Positions 16,054 to 25,449 of a DNA stretch of 64,000 nt are shown piece by piece. The translations under genes and the position numbers were made by a program. How positions within the stretch are numbered: position 1 is the stretch's first letter; each line of letters begins with the position of its first letter. The stretch is from Acidimicrobiia bacterium (GTDB lineage Bacteria; Actinomycetota; Acidimicrobiia; Acidimicrobiales; Aldehydirespiratoraceae). The notes under the pieces were generated by a model, which worked only from the letters and a program-made list of their open reading frames with translations, had not been told where the DNA came from and did not search any database. The DNA is taken from the NCBI GenBank assembly GCA_022828135.1, contig JAJEJB010000015.1, forward strand, positions 1-64,000. Reading direction: 5' to 3'.

Positions 16054-16737
16054 TCAGGCTGCGTCGACTAGGGCCCGGGCCACGTCGGGCACGTCGGTTA
16101 TAAGGCCGTCCACGCCCATCGCCAGCAACTCCGACATGCGCTCCGGGACGTTGATGGTCCACACGTTGACGGCCAGCCCGGCGTCGTGGGCCCGGCGCAC
16201 GAATGCCGCGTCGCACATGGCGTCGAAGGCGTGCACAGCCACCATGCTGTGGGCGCTGGCCCGGGCCACGGCCTGCGCGGGCGCCACGATCCCGCAGATC
16301 AGCGCGGTGCGGATGGTCGGATCGACAGCCCGCACCGCATCCGCCGCATCGACGTTGAACGAAGAAACCACAGCCCGCTCCGGACCGAGATAGGCCGCAA
16401 TGAGGCCGGCCACGGCGTCGGCGACGAGGTTCTCGCTGTCGTAGTCGGGATCGTCGGGCAGGTTCTTGATCTCGAGGTGCACTCCCATGCCCTCACAAGC
16501 CTCCAGGGCCTCGGCCAGGCTGGGCACGTAGTCGGGCAGTGCGTCGGCGTGCAGGTGGCCGATCCGCCGCCCGTCGGCCAGGTGGGCGTCATGATGGACC
16601 ACGGCCACGCCGTCAGTGGTGCGGCGCACGTCGAGTTCGACCCAGTCGGCGCCGAATTCCCGGGCCAGCCGGAAGGCCTCCAGCGTGTTCTCGGGCGCGG
16701 CCTGGCTGGCGCCCCGATGCGCGATCACCGCTGCCAC
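16054..16737 (-). CDS. Glycerophosphodiester phosphodiesterase
   Basis: 227 aa from GTG 16737. The GDPD barrel motifs are [17 protein letters not shown], then [11 protein letters not shown] and [10 protein letters not shown] (catalytic His), HLEIKN, and [10 protein letters not shown] ending [11 protein letters not shown]. It hydrolyses glycerophosphodiesters from membrane lipids to glycerol 3-phosphate and an alcohol. There is no signal peptide, so it is probably cytoplasmic. It is convergent with the lipid kinase; both act on phospholipid turnover. Confidence 0.88.
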   Translation of the reverse strand: MAAVIAHRGASQAAPENTLEAFRLAREFGADWVELDVRRTTDGVAVVHHDAHLADGRRIGHLHADALPDYVPSLAEALEACEGMGVHLEIKNLPDDPDYDSENLVADAVAGLIAAYLGPERAVVSSFNVDAADAVRAVDPTIRTALICGIVAPAQAVARASAHSMVAVHAFDAMCDAAFVRRAHDAGLAVNVWTINVPERMSELLAMGVDGLITDVPDVARALVDAA

Positions 16738-16824
16738 CCCGGCAGTCTCGCACAGACTTGCTGTGCGCAGGAACCCGACAGGCACGGGTTGTTGAGGTCT
16801 ACTACCGTGCGAGCCCGCCCTGCG

Positions 16825-17931
16825 ATGAACATTCCCGGTGCCTCTCAAGAGTCCGACGCGAGGTGGATTCCGACGCTGCGGGCGATCGGCGCGGTCGTGA
16901 TCGCGCTGACGTTGATCTGGACGCTCGCGCTCGACCCGTCGGGCGCTCGCGCCGCGCCCGACGGCAGCCCCGAGTCCGCAGACGAGTCCGACCGGCCCAA
17001 GATCGGCAACTTCGTGCAGCCTCACTACATGCCCTTCGGTCCTTGCGGTTGGCTGTTCTCAAATTCCTTCATCGACGAGATGGAGGAAGCTCACCCCGGC
17101 GCCCGGTTCACGGCCGCCGTCCATGACCACCGCACTGGTTGCCGGTACACGCTCAACGGCGACCTGGAGATCACCACTGCGAGCGTCATCAAGGCCCAGG
17201 TTTTGGCCGGCGTACTGCTCGCCGCCCAGGAAGCAGGCCGCCAACTCAGCCCGCGCGAGGCCGCCGACATCGAGTTGATGATGCACTACAGCCACAACCG
17301 CCCGCCCACCTCCAGGCTGTACTTGCAGCTCGGCGGCGCGGCCGGCATGGAAGCGCTGGACGAGCGCTTCGGGATCGTCGGCACGAGCCACACCGCGTGG
17401 TACGGCCGGACGCTGTCCACGGCAGAGGACCGGACGCGACTCGTGGAGCAACTGCTCATCGGCGGAGGGCCTCTCGACGAGGAGTCGGTGCGGGCGGCAT
17501 GGGAGTGGATGTCCGGCGTGAGCGCGGCGCAGAGCTGGGGGGTCACCGCCGGCCTCCCGGCCGGATACGAGGCTGCGCTGAAGAACGGCTTCTTCCCGAT
17601 GTCCGGTGCCGGGTGGCGGCTGGGCACCACGGGGGTGGTACGCGACCCGGACGGCGGCGCCTACGCCATGACAGTGATGACGGACAACAATCCAAGCGAG
17701 TCGGCCGGGATGAGGCTCGTGGAGATGATCGCCCGCCACATCAACTCGGCGCTCACCAGCGGTCCGCCCGCGGAACGGGCCACCGATGGCGTCGAGTGCG
17801 TCGAGCCTCCCAGCCAGTCGTCCTGGTCCTCGGTCGCGGAGACGCTCGGCGGAGTCGATGCCGCCAGGTTGAGGTTCCTCAACGGCGGCGAGGCCGCCCC
17901 GCTGCCCGGTCAGCGAGTGTGCTGGGGTTAG
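16825..17931 (+). CDS. Secreted class A beta-lactamase-like serine hydrolase
   Basis: 368 aa from ATG 16825 (a GTG at 16807 would add six residues). A signal or anchor helix lies at ~18-42 ([17 protein letters not shown]). The serine-hydrolase motifs are S120-V-I-K123, then an SHN triplet (MHYSHNRPP) at the SDN position, and KNG (ALKNGFFP) where beta-lactamases have KTG. The lineage is the penicillin-binding/beta-lactamase fold, but the SHN and KNG forms argue against a canonical penicillinase. A cell-wall or unknown hydrolase role is likelier. It is divergent from the GDPD gene. Confidence 0.7.
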   Translation: MNIPGASQESDARWIPTLRAIGAVVIALTLIWTLALDPSGARAAPDGSPESADESDRPKIGNFVQPHYMPFGPCGWLFSNSFIDEMEEAHPGARFTAAVHDHRTGCRYTLNGDLEITTASVIKAQVLAGVLLAAQEAGRQLSPREAADIELMMHYSHNRPPTSRLYLQLGGAAGMEALDERFGIVGTSHTAWYGRTLSTAEDRTRLVEQLLIGGGPLDEESVRAAWEWMSGVSAAQSWGVTAGLPAGYEAALKNGFFPMSGAGWRLGTTGVVRDPDGGAYAMTVMTDNNPSESAGMRLVEMIARHINSALTSGPPAERATDGVECVEPPSQSSWSSVAETLGGVDAARLRFLNGGEAAPLPGQRVCWG

Positions 17932-17973
17932 CGTGAGCGCTGAAGGGTGCGCCATCGCTAAGGAGGCCCTGCA

Positions 17974-19611
17974 ATGACGTTGTCAACCGCCGAAGGGCCG
18001 ACCTCGGTTCCGTTGCTGGATGAGACGATCCCGCAGAATCTGGCCAGAACGGTCGCCGAGCACCCCGAGCGCGATGCGTTGGTGTCGGTGGAGCAGGGTC
18101 TGCGCTACACGTACACCGAGTTCGCCGACGAGGTCGACCGGGTGGCCCGGGGGCTCATGGGGATCGGTGTGGCCAAGGGCGACCGCGTCGGGATCTGGAG
18201 CCCGAACTACGCCGAGTGGGTGCTGGTGCAGTACGCCACGGCCCGCATCGGCGCGATCTTGGTGACTATCAACCCGGCCTACCGGTCCTCGGAACTCGAG
18301 TACGTGCTGAACCAGTCACAGATCTCCGTGCTGGTGGCGGTGGAGTCGTTCCTGACCAGCGACTACCGCTCGATGATCACCGCGGTGTGGGACCGGGTGC
18401 CGGCCGAGCGGGTCATCTACCTGCACACTTCGGATTGGGAGACGCTGCTGGAGGCTGCCGAAACGGTGTCGGCGGACCAGCTCGAAGAGCGCAGCGCGCA
18501 ACTCGAACCCGATGACGCCATCAACATCCAGTACACCAGCGGCACGACCGGCTTCCCCAAGGGCGCCACGCTGAGCCATCGCAACATCTTGAACAATGGG
18601 CTGTTCATCGGCGAGGCGTGCCAGTACACCGCCGAGGACCGGGTGTGCATCCCGGTGCCGTTCTACCACTGCTTCGGGATGGTGCTGGGCAACCTGGCCT
18701 GCACCACCCACGGCTCCGCCATGGTGATCCCCGCCGCCGGATTCAACGCCGGTTCAACCCTCCAGGCGGTCGCCGTCGAGCGCTGCACGAGCCTGTACGG
18801 GGTGCCGACGATGTTCATCGCCGAGCTGGGGGAGCCCGATCTGGCCGACTATGACCTGTCATCGCTGCGCACCGGGATCATGGCCGGCTCGCCGTGCCCC
18901 ATCGAGGTCATGCGCCAGGTGGTGGACCAGATGAACATGAGCGAGGTCACCATCGCCTACGGCATGACCGAGACCTCCCCGGTGTCCACCCAGACATCCG
19001 CCGACGACCCCCTTGAGAAGCGGGTCACCACGGTGGGGCGAGTCCATCCCCACGTCGAGATCCGCATCGTCGACCCCGCCACCAGTGTGGTTGTGCCTCG
19101 CGGCACCAGCGGCGAGTTCCAAACCCGGGGCTACTCGGTGATGCTGGGCTACTGGAACGACCCCGAGCGCACCGCCGAGGCCATCGACGCCGACGGCTGG
19201 ATGCACACCGGCGACCTCGCGGTCATGGACGACGAGGGCTACGTGAACATCGTCGGGCGCATCAAGGACATGATCATCCGCGGCGGCGAGAACGTGTACC
19301 CCCGCGAGATCGAGGAGTTCCTCTACACCCACCCAGACATCGTCGACGTGCAGGTCATCGGCGTGCCCGACGTCCGCTACGGCGAGGAGATCATGGCCTG
19401 GGTCCAGCTGCGCGACGGTGCCGGCACCACTACCGACGACATCAAGGACTTCTGCAGGGGCACCATCGCCCACTACAAGGTCCCCCGCTACATCAAGCTC
19501 ACCGACACCTTCCCCATGACCATCACCGGCAAGGTCCAGAAGTTCAAGATGCGCGAGCAGTCCATCGAGGAACTCCGCCTCGACGCGGCCGCCCAAGTCC
19601 AGAGCGCCTAG
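17974..19611 (+). CDS. AMP-dependent fatty-acyl-CoA synthetase
   Basis: 545 aa ANL-superfamily ligase. The P-loop is [11 protein letters not shown] (187-197), with the adenylate motif [29 protein letters not shown] begins at about 428, and the C-terminal [11 protein letters not shown] carries the acyl-adenylation lysine. It activates a fatty acid to the acyl-CoA for beta-oxidation or lipid synthesis; medium or long chain length cannot be fixed from sequence. A strong AAGGAGG ribosome site lies 7 nt before the ATG. A long hairpin follows the gene. Confidence 0.88.
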   Translation: MTLSTAEGPTSVPLLDETIPQNLARTVAEHPERDALVSVEQGLRYTYTEFADEVDRVARGLMGIGVAKGDRVGIWSPNYAEWVLVQYATARIGAILVTINPAYRSSELEYVLNQSQISVLVAVESFLTSDYRSMITAVWDRVPAERVIYLHTSDWETLLEAAETVSADQLEERSAQLEPDDAINIQYTSGTTGFPKGATLSHRNILNNGLFIGEACQYTAEDRVCIPVPFYHCFGMVLGNLACTTHGSAMVIPAAGFNAGSTLQAVAVERCTSLYGVPTMFIAELGEPDLADYDLSSLRTGIMAGSPCPIEVMRQVVDQMNMSEVTIAYGMTETSPVSTQTSADDPLEKRVTTVGRVHPHVEIRIVDPATSVVVPRGTSGEFQTRGYSVMLGYWNDPERTAEAIDADGWMHTGDLAVMDDEGYVNIVGRIKDMIIRGGENVYPREIEEFLYTHPDIVDVQVIGVPDVRYGEEIMAWVQLRDGAGTTTDDIKDFCRGTIAHYKVPRYIKLTDTFPMTITGKVQKFKMREQSIEELRLDAAAQVQSA

Positions 19612-19667
19612 CGCCGTCGAATTCTAGAATATTTGAAAACCACTGAAACTCAGCAAAACTCAGTAGA

Positions 19668-19738
19668 GTGCCGGTGGGGCGGCTCCGGTGCCACGCAAGT
19701 GCGCTCTGCCAAACCGGGGCCGCCCCAACTGCTGGCAC
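19668..19738. terminator. Hairpin between convergent genes
   Basis: GTGGGGCGGC (19674-19683) pairs with GCCGCCCCAAC (19719-19729) with one bulged base, and outer GTGCC/GGCAC arms (19668-19672, 19734-19738) extend the stem. It lies between the ligase gene (+) and the kinase gene (-), so it could end either transcript. Bases 19612-19667 and 19740-19810 are unusually AT-rich; I see no gene in them. Confidence 0.5.
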
Positions 19739-19810
19739 AGCTTACTCGTTTTCCGGCACTGTGCAACCCTTTATGTGATTTCAGCCATACTCTCAATATA
19801 CGTCGGACTG

Positions 19811-21409
19811 CTAGCCGACCGGCGACGGGACTGATCGGCGGGGGACGGTCACCTCGATCACGGTGCCGCGGGGTGGGTCCGCCGAAACGGCCTTGATAGT
19901 GATCGAGCCGCCGAGGTCGTGAACCACGAAGGTGCGCACGATGGTGAGGCCGAGCCCGGCGTCGCGGTCCAGCGAGAAGCCCTCAGGCACGCCCGGCCCG
20001 TCATCGGTGATGCGCATGGTCAACGTGCTGGCGGTGCGGGCCAGGCGCACCTCGACGAGCTCCCCCGCGCCGGCGGGAGGTGCGGCGTGCTGGAAGGCGT
20101 TCTGCACCAGCTCCACCAGCACCACCGCCAGCGGCATCGCCGTCTCGCCGTCTATCTCGCCCACGGCCCCCTCCACCTGAATCTTGAGGGGCCGCTCCGC
20201 CGGGGCGAGACCATCCTCCACCAAGCGCACAAGCGGGCCCACGATCTCATCGAAGTCGAGGTCGGAGGTGGTGTCGAGCGCCAGATGCTCATGCACCATG
20301 GCGATCGACGAGACCCGCCGGACCGAGGACTCGACGGCCTTCTTCGCCTCCGCGCTGCCCAGGCGGCGAGCCTGGATCTGCAGCAGAGAACTCACCGTTT
20401 GCAGGTTGTTCTTGACCCGATGGTGGATCTCGCGGATCGTCGCATCCTTGGACAGGAGCAGGCGGTCGTGGTGGCGCAACTCGGACACGTCTCGGAGCAT
20501 CGCCACCGCCCCGGTGATCCGGTCCTCGGCCACCATGGGGTAGGCCCGCAGCACGACCACGATCATCGATCCGGCCGTGAACTCGGCCACCGTGGAACGC
20601 CGGCGCCAGAACGAGCGGCGTATCACCGTGTCGTCCAGTCCGAGGTCGCTGAGACTGCTGCCCGGCACCGAGCGCGTCACGCCCAAGCGGTGCAGGGCGC
20701 TGCGGGCGTTGGGCGAGGCGTAGCTGATCCGGCCCTGCCGGTCCAGCACCAGCACCCCATCGCCGACACGCGGCTCGCGGAACTCGCCAACCCGCTCCAT
20801 GCGCTCGTAGGGGAACACGCCCTCGGCGATCATCCGCGCAAAGCGGTTGTACAGAGCGCGGTAGACGGTCTCCAGCGGGTTCTCGTGGCGGATGGGGGCC
20901 GGTGCCGCCTCGCGCGAGAGCACCGCCACCGGCACATCGTCGCAACGGACGGGCACATAGTCCACGACGCGGCGGCGGTCGCGTAGCGGCAGGCTGTCGA
21001 CCTCCTCGACGACTGTGTCATCGCCCACGACAGGCCCCGAACCGGCTTCGGCCACCTCCGCCTCGCCGGCCTCGCCGGTATCCATCGCGGCCTGCAGCCA
21101 CGCCAAGGCGGGCCCCCGGACGATGGTGCCCACCGGGTCGACCACATGAACGGTGGGCCCGGTGTTGGCCCGGGCGTGGGCCAGCACCACGAAGTCACCG
21201 TCGGCGCTGACGGCCTCGTTGGCCGCCAGATCTGAGGCGCCCGCTACCGCCGCCGGATCGAATCCGGCGACGCAGGGGGCGTACAGCAGCAGATCCCCGA
21301 AGGAGAGGTCGGCCAGCGGCGCCCACGAGCCCACCAGCCGGTGCAGATGATCGATGGAGCGCTCGTCGAGCGCGGTGCCGGCCCGGGCCAGCTCCGCGAG
21401 ACCGACCAC
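19811..21409 (-). CDS. PdtaS-like cytosolic sensor histidine kinase
   Basis: 532 aa from GTG 21409. The N-terminal ~1-165 resembles the GAF-like sensor of PdtaS. Residues ~210-310 form a PAS domain (LVLDRQGRISYASPNA). HisKA_2 follows with REIHHRVKNN (326-335), in which a His of the HH pair is the phosphate acceptor. The HATPase domain has VELVQNAFQHA and TDDGPGVPEGF. No membrane segments are present. PdtaS kinases signal to the antiterminator-type response regulator PdtaR; no partner regulator is seen nearby. It follows the DUF3107 gene by 15 bp. Confidence 0.85.
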   Translation of the reverse strand: MVGLAELARAGTALDERSIDHLHRLVGSWAPLADLSFGDLLLYAPCVAGFDPAAVAGASDLAANEAVSADGDFVVLAHARANTGPTVHVVDPVGTIVRGPALAWLQAAMDTGEAGEAEVAEAGSGPVVGDDTVVEEVDSLPLRDRRRVVDYVPVRCDDVPVAVLSREAAPAPIRHENPLETVYRALYNRFARMIAEGVFPYERMERVGEFREPRVGDGVLVLDRQGRISYASPNARSALHRLGVTRSVPGSSLSDLGLDDTVIRRSFWRRRSTVAEFTAGSMIVVVLRAYPMVAEDRITGAVAMLRDVSELRHHDRLLLSKDATIREIHHRVKNNLQTVSSLLQIQARRLGSAEAKKAVESSVRRVSSIAMVHEHLALDTTSDLDFDEIVGPLVRLVEDGLAPAERPLKIQVEGAVGEIDGETAMPLAVVLVELVQNAFQHAAPPAGAGELVEVRLARTASTLTMRITDDGPGVPEGFSLDRDAGLGLTIVRTFVVHDLGGSITIKAVSADPPRGTVIEVTVPRRSVPSPVG

Positions 21410-21424
21410 CGCCTCGGTTCTCCG

Positions 21425-21652
21425 CTATCCGAAGCCGATGGGGTGGGAGCCGGGCGGCCCCATCTCCACATGGGTGACGCGCGACGCGGCCACCGCAATC
21501 TCCCGGCCCTTGTCGTCGGTCAGCCACAGCACCGGAACCTTGCCATTCAGAGCAGCCTCGACGGACGCCTTGATGTTCTCGCGGTCGGTGTCGTCGGGGA
21601 GGTTCACGGTGATGGGTTGGGGGTTGTCGGCGATGCCGATGCGAAGCTCCAC
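21425..21652 (-). CDS. DUF3107 family protein
   Basis: 75 aa from GTG 21652 (VELRIGIADNPQPITVNL). This short start matches the normal size of the family; the longer frame only adds codons overlapping the mrp end. The body reads VLWLTDDKGREIAVAASRVTHVE. DUF3107 proteins are small conserved actinobacterial proteins of unknown function. It lies between mrp (11 bp upstream) and the histidine kinase on one strand. Confidence 0.85.
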   Translation of the reverse strand: MELRIGIADNPQPITVNLPDDTDRENIKASVEAALNGKVPVLWLTDDKGREIAVAASRVTHVEMGPPGSHPIGFG

Positions 21653-21663
21653 TCTGTTCTCCT

Positions 21664-22803
21664 TCAGACGATCTTCAACTCGGGATGGGTTCGTTTGGTG
21701 GGACCGTGGGCTTCGATCCACGACGCCATCGCGGCGAAGACCGACGACGCTTCAGAACCGGGATCCACCGCCATTATGGGCCGACCGTGATCGCTGCCCT
21801 CGCGCAGCGGGATGGTCATGGGAACCTGGCCTATCAGCTCCACGTCGAGTATGCGGGCCAGTTCCGCTCCGCCGCCCGAGCCGAAGAGCTGGTAGCGCTT
21901 GCCGTCGTCGCCGGTGAACCACGCCATGTTCTCGATCACGCCCCGTACGGCGATGTTCACCTTGGAGAACATGAACGCCGAGCGCTGGGCCACCTTCTGG
22001 GCCGCGGGGTTGGGCGTGGTCACCACGTAGGCCTCGGCCCGGGGCAGGAACTGCGCCAGCGACAGCGAGATGTCACCGGTGCCGGGCGGGAGGTCGACCA
22101 GCAGGAAGTCGGGGTCGTCCCAGAACACGTCGGTGAGGAACTGCTCGAGAGCCTTGTGCAGCATCGGGCCCCGCCAGATCACCGGCTGGTCCTCCTGGGC
22201 GAAGAATCCCATCGAGATGCAGCGCACGCCGTGCACCTCGGGCGGAACGATCATGTCGTCGATCACCACCGGGGCCCGGTCCACTCCCAGCATCCTCGGT
22301 ATCGAGAAGCCCCACACATCGGCGTCCACGACCGCAGTGGAGCGGCCCCGTGCCGCGAGGGCGATGGCCAAGTTGGCGGTGACCGACGACTTGCCCACCC
22401 CGCCCTTGCCCGAGGCGATCAGCAGCGTGCGGGTGGCATTGCCGGGCTCTGCGAACGGGATGGCCCGACCCTCGGCGTGGCCGTGTGCGGGCGCGGACCC
22501 GGCGGTGGCGGCCGGGTTGCCGTGCAGCTTCGTGCGCAACTCGGCCCGCTCGGCGTCGCTCATCACGGTGAAGTCCAGGGTGACGGCGGCCACGCCGTCG
22601 AGTTCGAGCAGCGCGTCGGTCACCCGGCGCTGGATCTCGCTTCGCAGCGGGCAGCCCGCCACCGTGAGCGCGATGCGCACATCGGCATGACCCCCGTCGA
22701 TGGTGAACCCCCTGTACATGCCGAGATCGACGATGCTGCGGTGCAGCTCAGGGTCCTCCACCGGTCGGAGGGCCTCGATCACCTCCGCTTCCGTGACGGC
22801 CAC
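21664..22803 (-). CDS. mrp: Mrp/NBP35-type P-loop ATPase (iron-sulfur carrier)
   Basis: 379 aa. Residues ~1-90 form a MIP18 (DUF59) domain (VIEALRPVEDPELHRSIVDLGM). The rest is the Mrp ATPase with the deviant Walker A ASGKGGVGKSS, VDADVWGFS, and VDLPPGTGDISLSL. These dimeric ATPases carry and hand over 4Fe-4S clusters. The CxxC pair found near the C-terminus of many homologues is not present here, as in some actinobacterial members. It starts a run with the DUF3107 gene. Confidence 0.88.
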   Translation of the reverse strand: MAVTEAEVIEALRPVEDPELHRSIVDLGMYRGFTIDGGHADVRIALTVAGCPLRSEIQRRVTDALLELDGVAAVTLDFTVMSDAERAELRTKLHGNPAATAGSAPAHGHAEGRAIPFAEPGNATRTLLIASGKGGVGKSSVTANLAIALAARGRSTAVVDADVWGFSIPRMLGVDRAPVVIDDMIVPPEVHGVRCISMGFFAQEDQPVIWRGPMLHKALEQFLTDVFWDDPDFLLVDLPPGTGDISLSLAQFLPRAEAYVVTTPNPAAQKVAQRSAFMFSKVNIAVRGVIENMAWFTGDDGKRYQLFGSGGGAELARILDVELIGQVPMTIPLREGSDHGRPIMAVDPGSEASSVFAAMASWIEAHGPTKRTHPELKIV

Positions 22804-22900
22804 GGGCTTAGGCTAACGGAGTGTCCAGAACGGACCTCAGCAAGGCACCGGACTGCGACGGGGCGGCGCGCACCGTCGCGGACCTGTAGGGAGAGGGTCG

Positions 22901-23374
22901 ATGCTGCACCTCGTGCGCCATGCCGACGCGGGAAGCCGGATGGCCTGGGTCGGCAACGACTTCGAGCGACCGCTGGACGATCACGGACGGATGCAGGCCG
23001 ACGCCATCGGTGCGGCCCTGGCCTCCCGGCCGGTGGGTCGCATCCTGTCGAGCCCGTACGTGCGCTGCGTGGACACCGTCGTGCCACTGGGTCGGGCGCT
23101 GGGGCTGCCCGTGGAGACATGCGACGAACTCGCCGAAGGCTCATTCGTCGGCGATGCCTTCGATCTGCTGCGATCGCTGGCTTCAGCCGAGGGTGACTCG
23201 GTACTGTGCGGCCACGGCGACGTCATTCCCGGGCTGCTGTGGGTGCTGGCCCAGTACGGGCTGGACATCCCTGATCTGGGAAGGTGCAAGAAGGGGTCGA
23301 TCTGGGAGCTGGAGGTGAGCGACGGTCGAATCGTGGGCGCCGCCTACCGGCACCCGCGCACCTTCGGCGCCTGA
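22901..23374 (+). CDS. SixA-like histidine phosphatase
   Basis: 157 aa, a short single-domain histidine phosphatase. It has LVRHADAGSRMAW with the catalytic RHA, then LSSPYVRCVDT, and VLCGHGDVIPGLL with the second His. Length and RHADAG motif resemble SixA phosphohistidine phosphatases. It is divergent from mrp. The substrate is unknown. Confidence 0.8.
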   Translation: MLHLVRHADAGSRMAWVGNDFERPLDDHGRMQADAIGAALASRPVGRILSSPYVRCVDTVVPLGRALGLPVETCDELAEGSFVGDAFDLLRSLASAEGDSVLCGHGDVIPGLLWVLAQYGLDIPDLGRCKKGSIWELEVSDGRIVGAAYRHPRTFGA

Positions 23375-23396
23375 TCCCCGCAGGCCGAGGGCCTTC

Positions 23397-23978
23397 TCAG
23401 GCCGTGTACTGCGGCGGTTGGGAGAAGACCTCGTGGAGCAGGGGCACGAACTCCTCCATGGGCAGGTCGTCGTAGTCGGGGTCGAAGCAGTTCTCGTCGT
23501 ATGAGGCGCAGAAGTCGACGCAACGGTCGTAGTGGGGCGACTCCGCGTAGCGCTCCCGGGCGTGGCGGTCACCGCCGAGGTGATGGAAGTAGTAGTAGCC
23601 CTGGAACAGCCCGTGGTGGCGGACGACCCACTCGGTCTCCTCGCTCACGTAGGGGGCGAGGATGGCGGCCGCCACCCCGCTGTGGTTGTCGGGAGCGAGC
23701 ACGTCGCCGATGTCGTGCAACAGCGCGGCCACCACGAACTCGTCGGACTCGCCGTTGCGAAGCGCCCGGGTGGCCGACTGGCGGCAGTGGCGGGCCCGGT
23801 CGATCTGGTACCCGAGGGTGGGACCCTCGAGCAGCCTCATCACTGAGAGCAGGTGCGGCACGAGCGTCTCGCGGGCGTGGTCCGCGAAGATCGTGGCGAG
23901 CTGTTCGTAGTCCTCGCGAGTGCCGTCGGCCATAGCCGTCCAGCCCACTGTGAAGGTGTCGGCGAGCGTGTCGGACAT
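23397..23978 (-). CDS. HD-domain protein, PhnZ/MIOX-like oxygenase fold
   Basis: 193 aa from ATG 23978, preceded by GGGGAG. The HD metal site is H64 (RARHCRQSA), H88-D89 (LLHDIGD) and the HH pair at 121-122 (VVRHHGLFQGYYYFHH). The sequence is closest to the PhnZ-like HD oxygenases that use a mixed-valence di-iron site, rather than nucleotide-cleaving HD enzymes, but this is a judgement from motif context. It is convergent with the SixA-like gene. The substrate is unknown. Confidence 0.65.
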   Translation of the reverse strand: MSDTLADTFTVGWTAMADGTREDYEQLATIFADHARETLVPHLLSVMRLLEGPTLGYQIDRARHCRQSATRALRNGESDEFVVAALLHDIGDVLAPDNHSGVAAAILAPYVSEETEWVVRHHGLFQGYYYFHHLGGDRHARERYAESPHYDRCVDFCASYDENCFDPDYDDLPMEEFVPLLHEVFSQPPQYTA

Positions 23979-24030
23979 GCGGCTCCCCTCCTCCCCCGCG
24001 GCCGGCGCCGCGGAGTCACGCCGCAATCTA

Positions 24031-25398
24031 CTAGCCGATGATCTCTGCGTCGGGATAGAAGGCGGCGGCCGCGAACCAGAACGTGTCGAGATGCTCCACC
24101 GGCTCCAGCGCGGCACCGTCAGGGTCCGATGGTCGACCCAGGATGTCGTAGACCGCGGCGGTGGACGCGTCCACGAACCCGCCCCCCGCGTTCACCGAGA
24201 GATCCAGCGGCGGCCCGTCAACCGAGCGGATGAACACCCCGGTGGCCCCGACGTCACGCCCCTCGGCGATGACGCCGCTATCGAGGGCGCTGGCCGTGCC
24301 CGATTCATACAGTGCCACCAGTTCGCGGCCGGCGAAGGTGAACGGCACGACCCCGCGCTCGGCCAGCACGTCATAGGGAATGACGGCCCCCTCGCTCCCG
24401 TCTCGCAGCGCCACGACCCTGGTCATCGGGTCGAGCCGATCGTCATAGGAGCCGCGGAACAGGAAGGGCTGGCTGCTGGAGTCGTAGAACTCGTAGGGGT
24501 TCTGCCCGTAGCTGCGGGCGTAGCCGGTCGAGAGGCCCAACACGTGGCCCTGCGGGTGCGTCGACAGGAAGTCCTCGAACGACACCGTCTGCACCGGGAT
24601 GAAGTCGAGTTCGGTGCCGGTGAGATGGCCGGCCACGGCCTGGCCGGTGTAGTGAGACCACAGGCTCTCGGTCTGGCGGTCGTACATCACCAGCGCGGAG
24701 TTGAACAGCTCCCCCGACGTGCCGAAGTCGAGGATGCGATCACCCACCCGCCGGTCGTAGGCGACCGCGGAGTTGCACAGCGGGCAGTACGACACCGTGA
24801 CCGGGATCCCGCCGACGGTGCCGTTCACGAGCTCGTGCCAGGTCATGATTCGCAGGGGGTAGGCCCGGGCGTCGCCGTTGATCTCCAGCGCGAGCACCGG
24901 CTCGACCGCTGGCAGCCAGTCCACCTCGCCGGCCGGTTCGAAGGCAGGGTTCTCGAGGGGCGGGATCCCGTCGGGCGGCGGTCCCCCGGAGATGATCTGC
25001 CCGAGGTCGACGAGCGGCTCAGGATGGTCGGGGTGACGGCGGTCGCGCAGCGCGCTGGGCACATCCTCCCGAGGTGTGGACGCGATCGGCTCGAAGTCGA
25101 TAACCACCGGCGACGGGTCGGCCCCAGTGCTGGACGCCGCAGTGGTCGTCTCTGGGGCCGGCTCGGACTGTTCGTCCGCACTGTCTGCCGGCGCGGATGC
25201 TGCGTTCTCGTCGGACTCAGCGGATTCGGTCTGCTCAGCGACGGCTTCCTCGGTGGCGGGCGGGGGCTGGGCACCCGCGACTGGCGCGTCGCCGTCCCCG
25301 GAAGGGGATTCAGAGCAGCCGAGGACCGCAATGACGAGAGCTGCGGCCGCCAACACGGTCAGGGCTCTGGCTGAAACAACGCGCATCTTGCAGGTCAT
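24031..25398 (-). CDS. DUF3179 family lipoprotein
   Basis: 455 aa (a start at MRVVSARAL, four codons in, is possible). Lipoprotein signal with lipobox VLGC, then a ~75-residue Asp/Glu/Ser/Pro-rich linker. From ~120 onward comes the DUF3179 domain: RAYPLRIMTWHELVNGTVGG, VSYCPLCNSAVAYDR (the hallmark CPLC), LDFGTSGELFNSALVMYDR, and ESLWSHYTGQAVAG. DUF3179 proteins are extracytoplasmic with an unknown role, and the CPLC motif may bind a metal. It is divergent from the next gene. Confidence 0.82.
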   Translation of the reverse strand: MTCKMRVVSARALTVLAAAALVIAVLGCSESPSGDGDAPVAGAQPPPATEEAVAEQTESAESDENAASAPADSADEQSEPAPETTTAASSTGADPSPVVIDFEPIASTPREDVPSALRDRRHPDHPEPLVDLGQIISGGPPPDGIPPLENPAFEPAGEVDWLPAVEPVLALEINGDARAYPLRIMTWHELVNGTVGGIPVTVSYCPLCNSAVAYDRRVGDRILDFGTSGELFNSALVMYDRQTESLWSHYTGQAVAGHLTGTELDFIPVQTVSFEDFLSTHPQGHVLGLSTGYARSYGQNPYEFYDSSSQPFLFRGSYDDRLDPMTRVVALRDGSEGAVIPYDVLAERGVVPFTFAGRELVALYESGTASALDSGVIAEGRDVGATGVFIRSVDGPPLDLSVNAGGGFVDASTAAVYDILGRPSDPDGAALEPVEHLDTFWFAAAAFYPDAEIIG

Positions 25399-25449
25399 AT
25401 CGGGGCAAACCTAACGTCGCACTCACTCTCCTCTTACGGGAGGCCGACC

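Noticed and set aside
19633..19896. Small plus-strand ORF after the acyl-CoA ligase
   Set aside because: It runs through the hairpin and into the antisense of the kinase gene, with no ribosome site and no recognisable domain.
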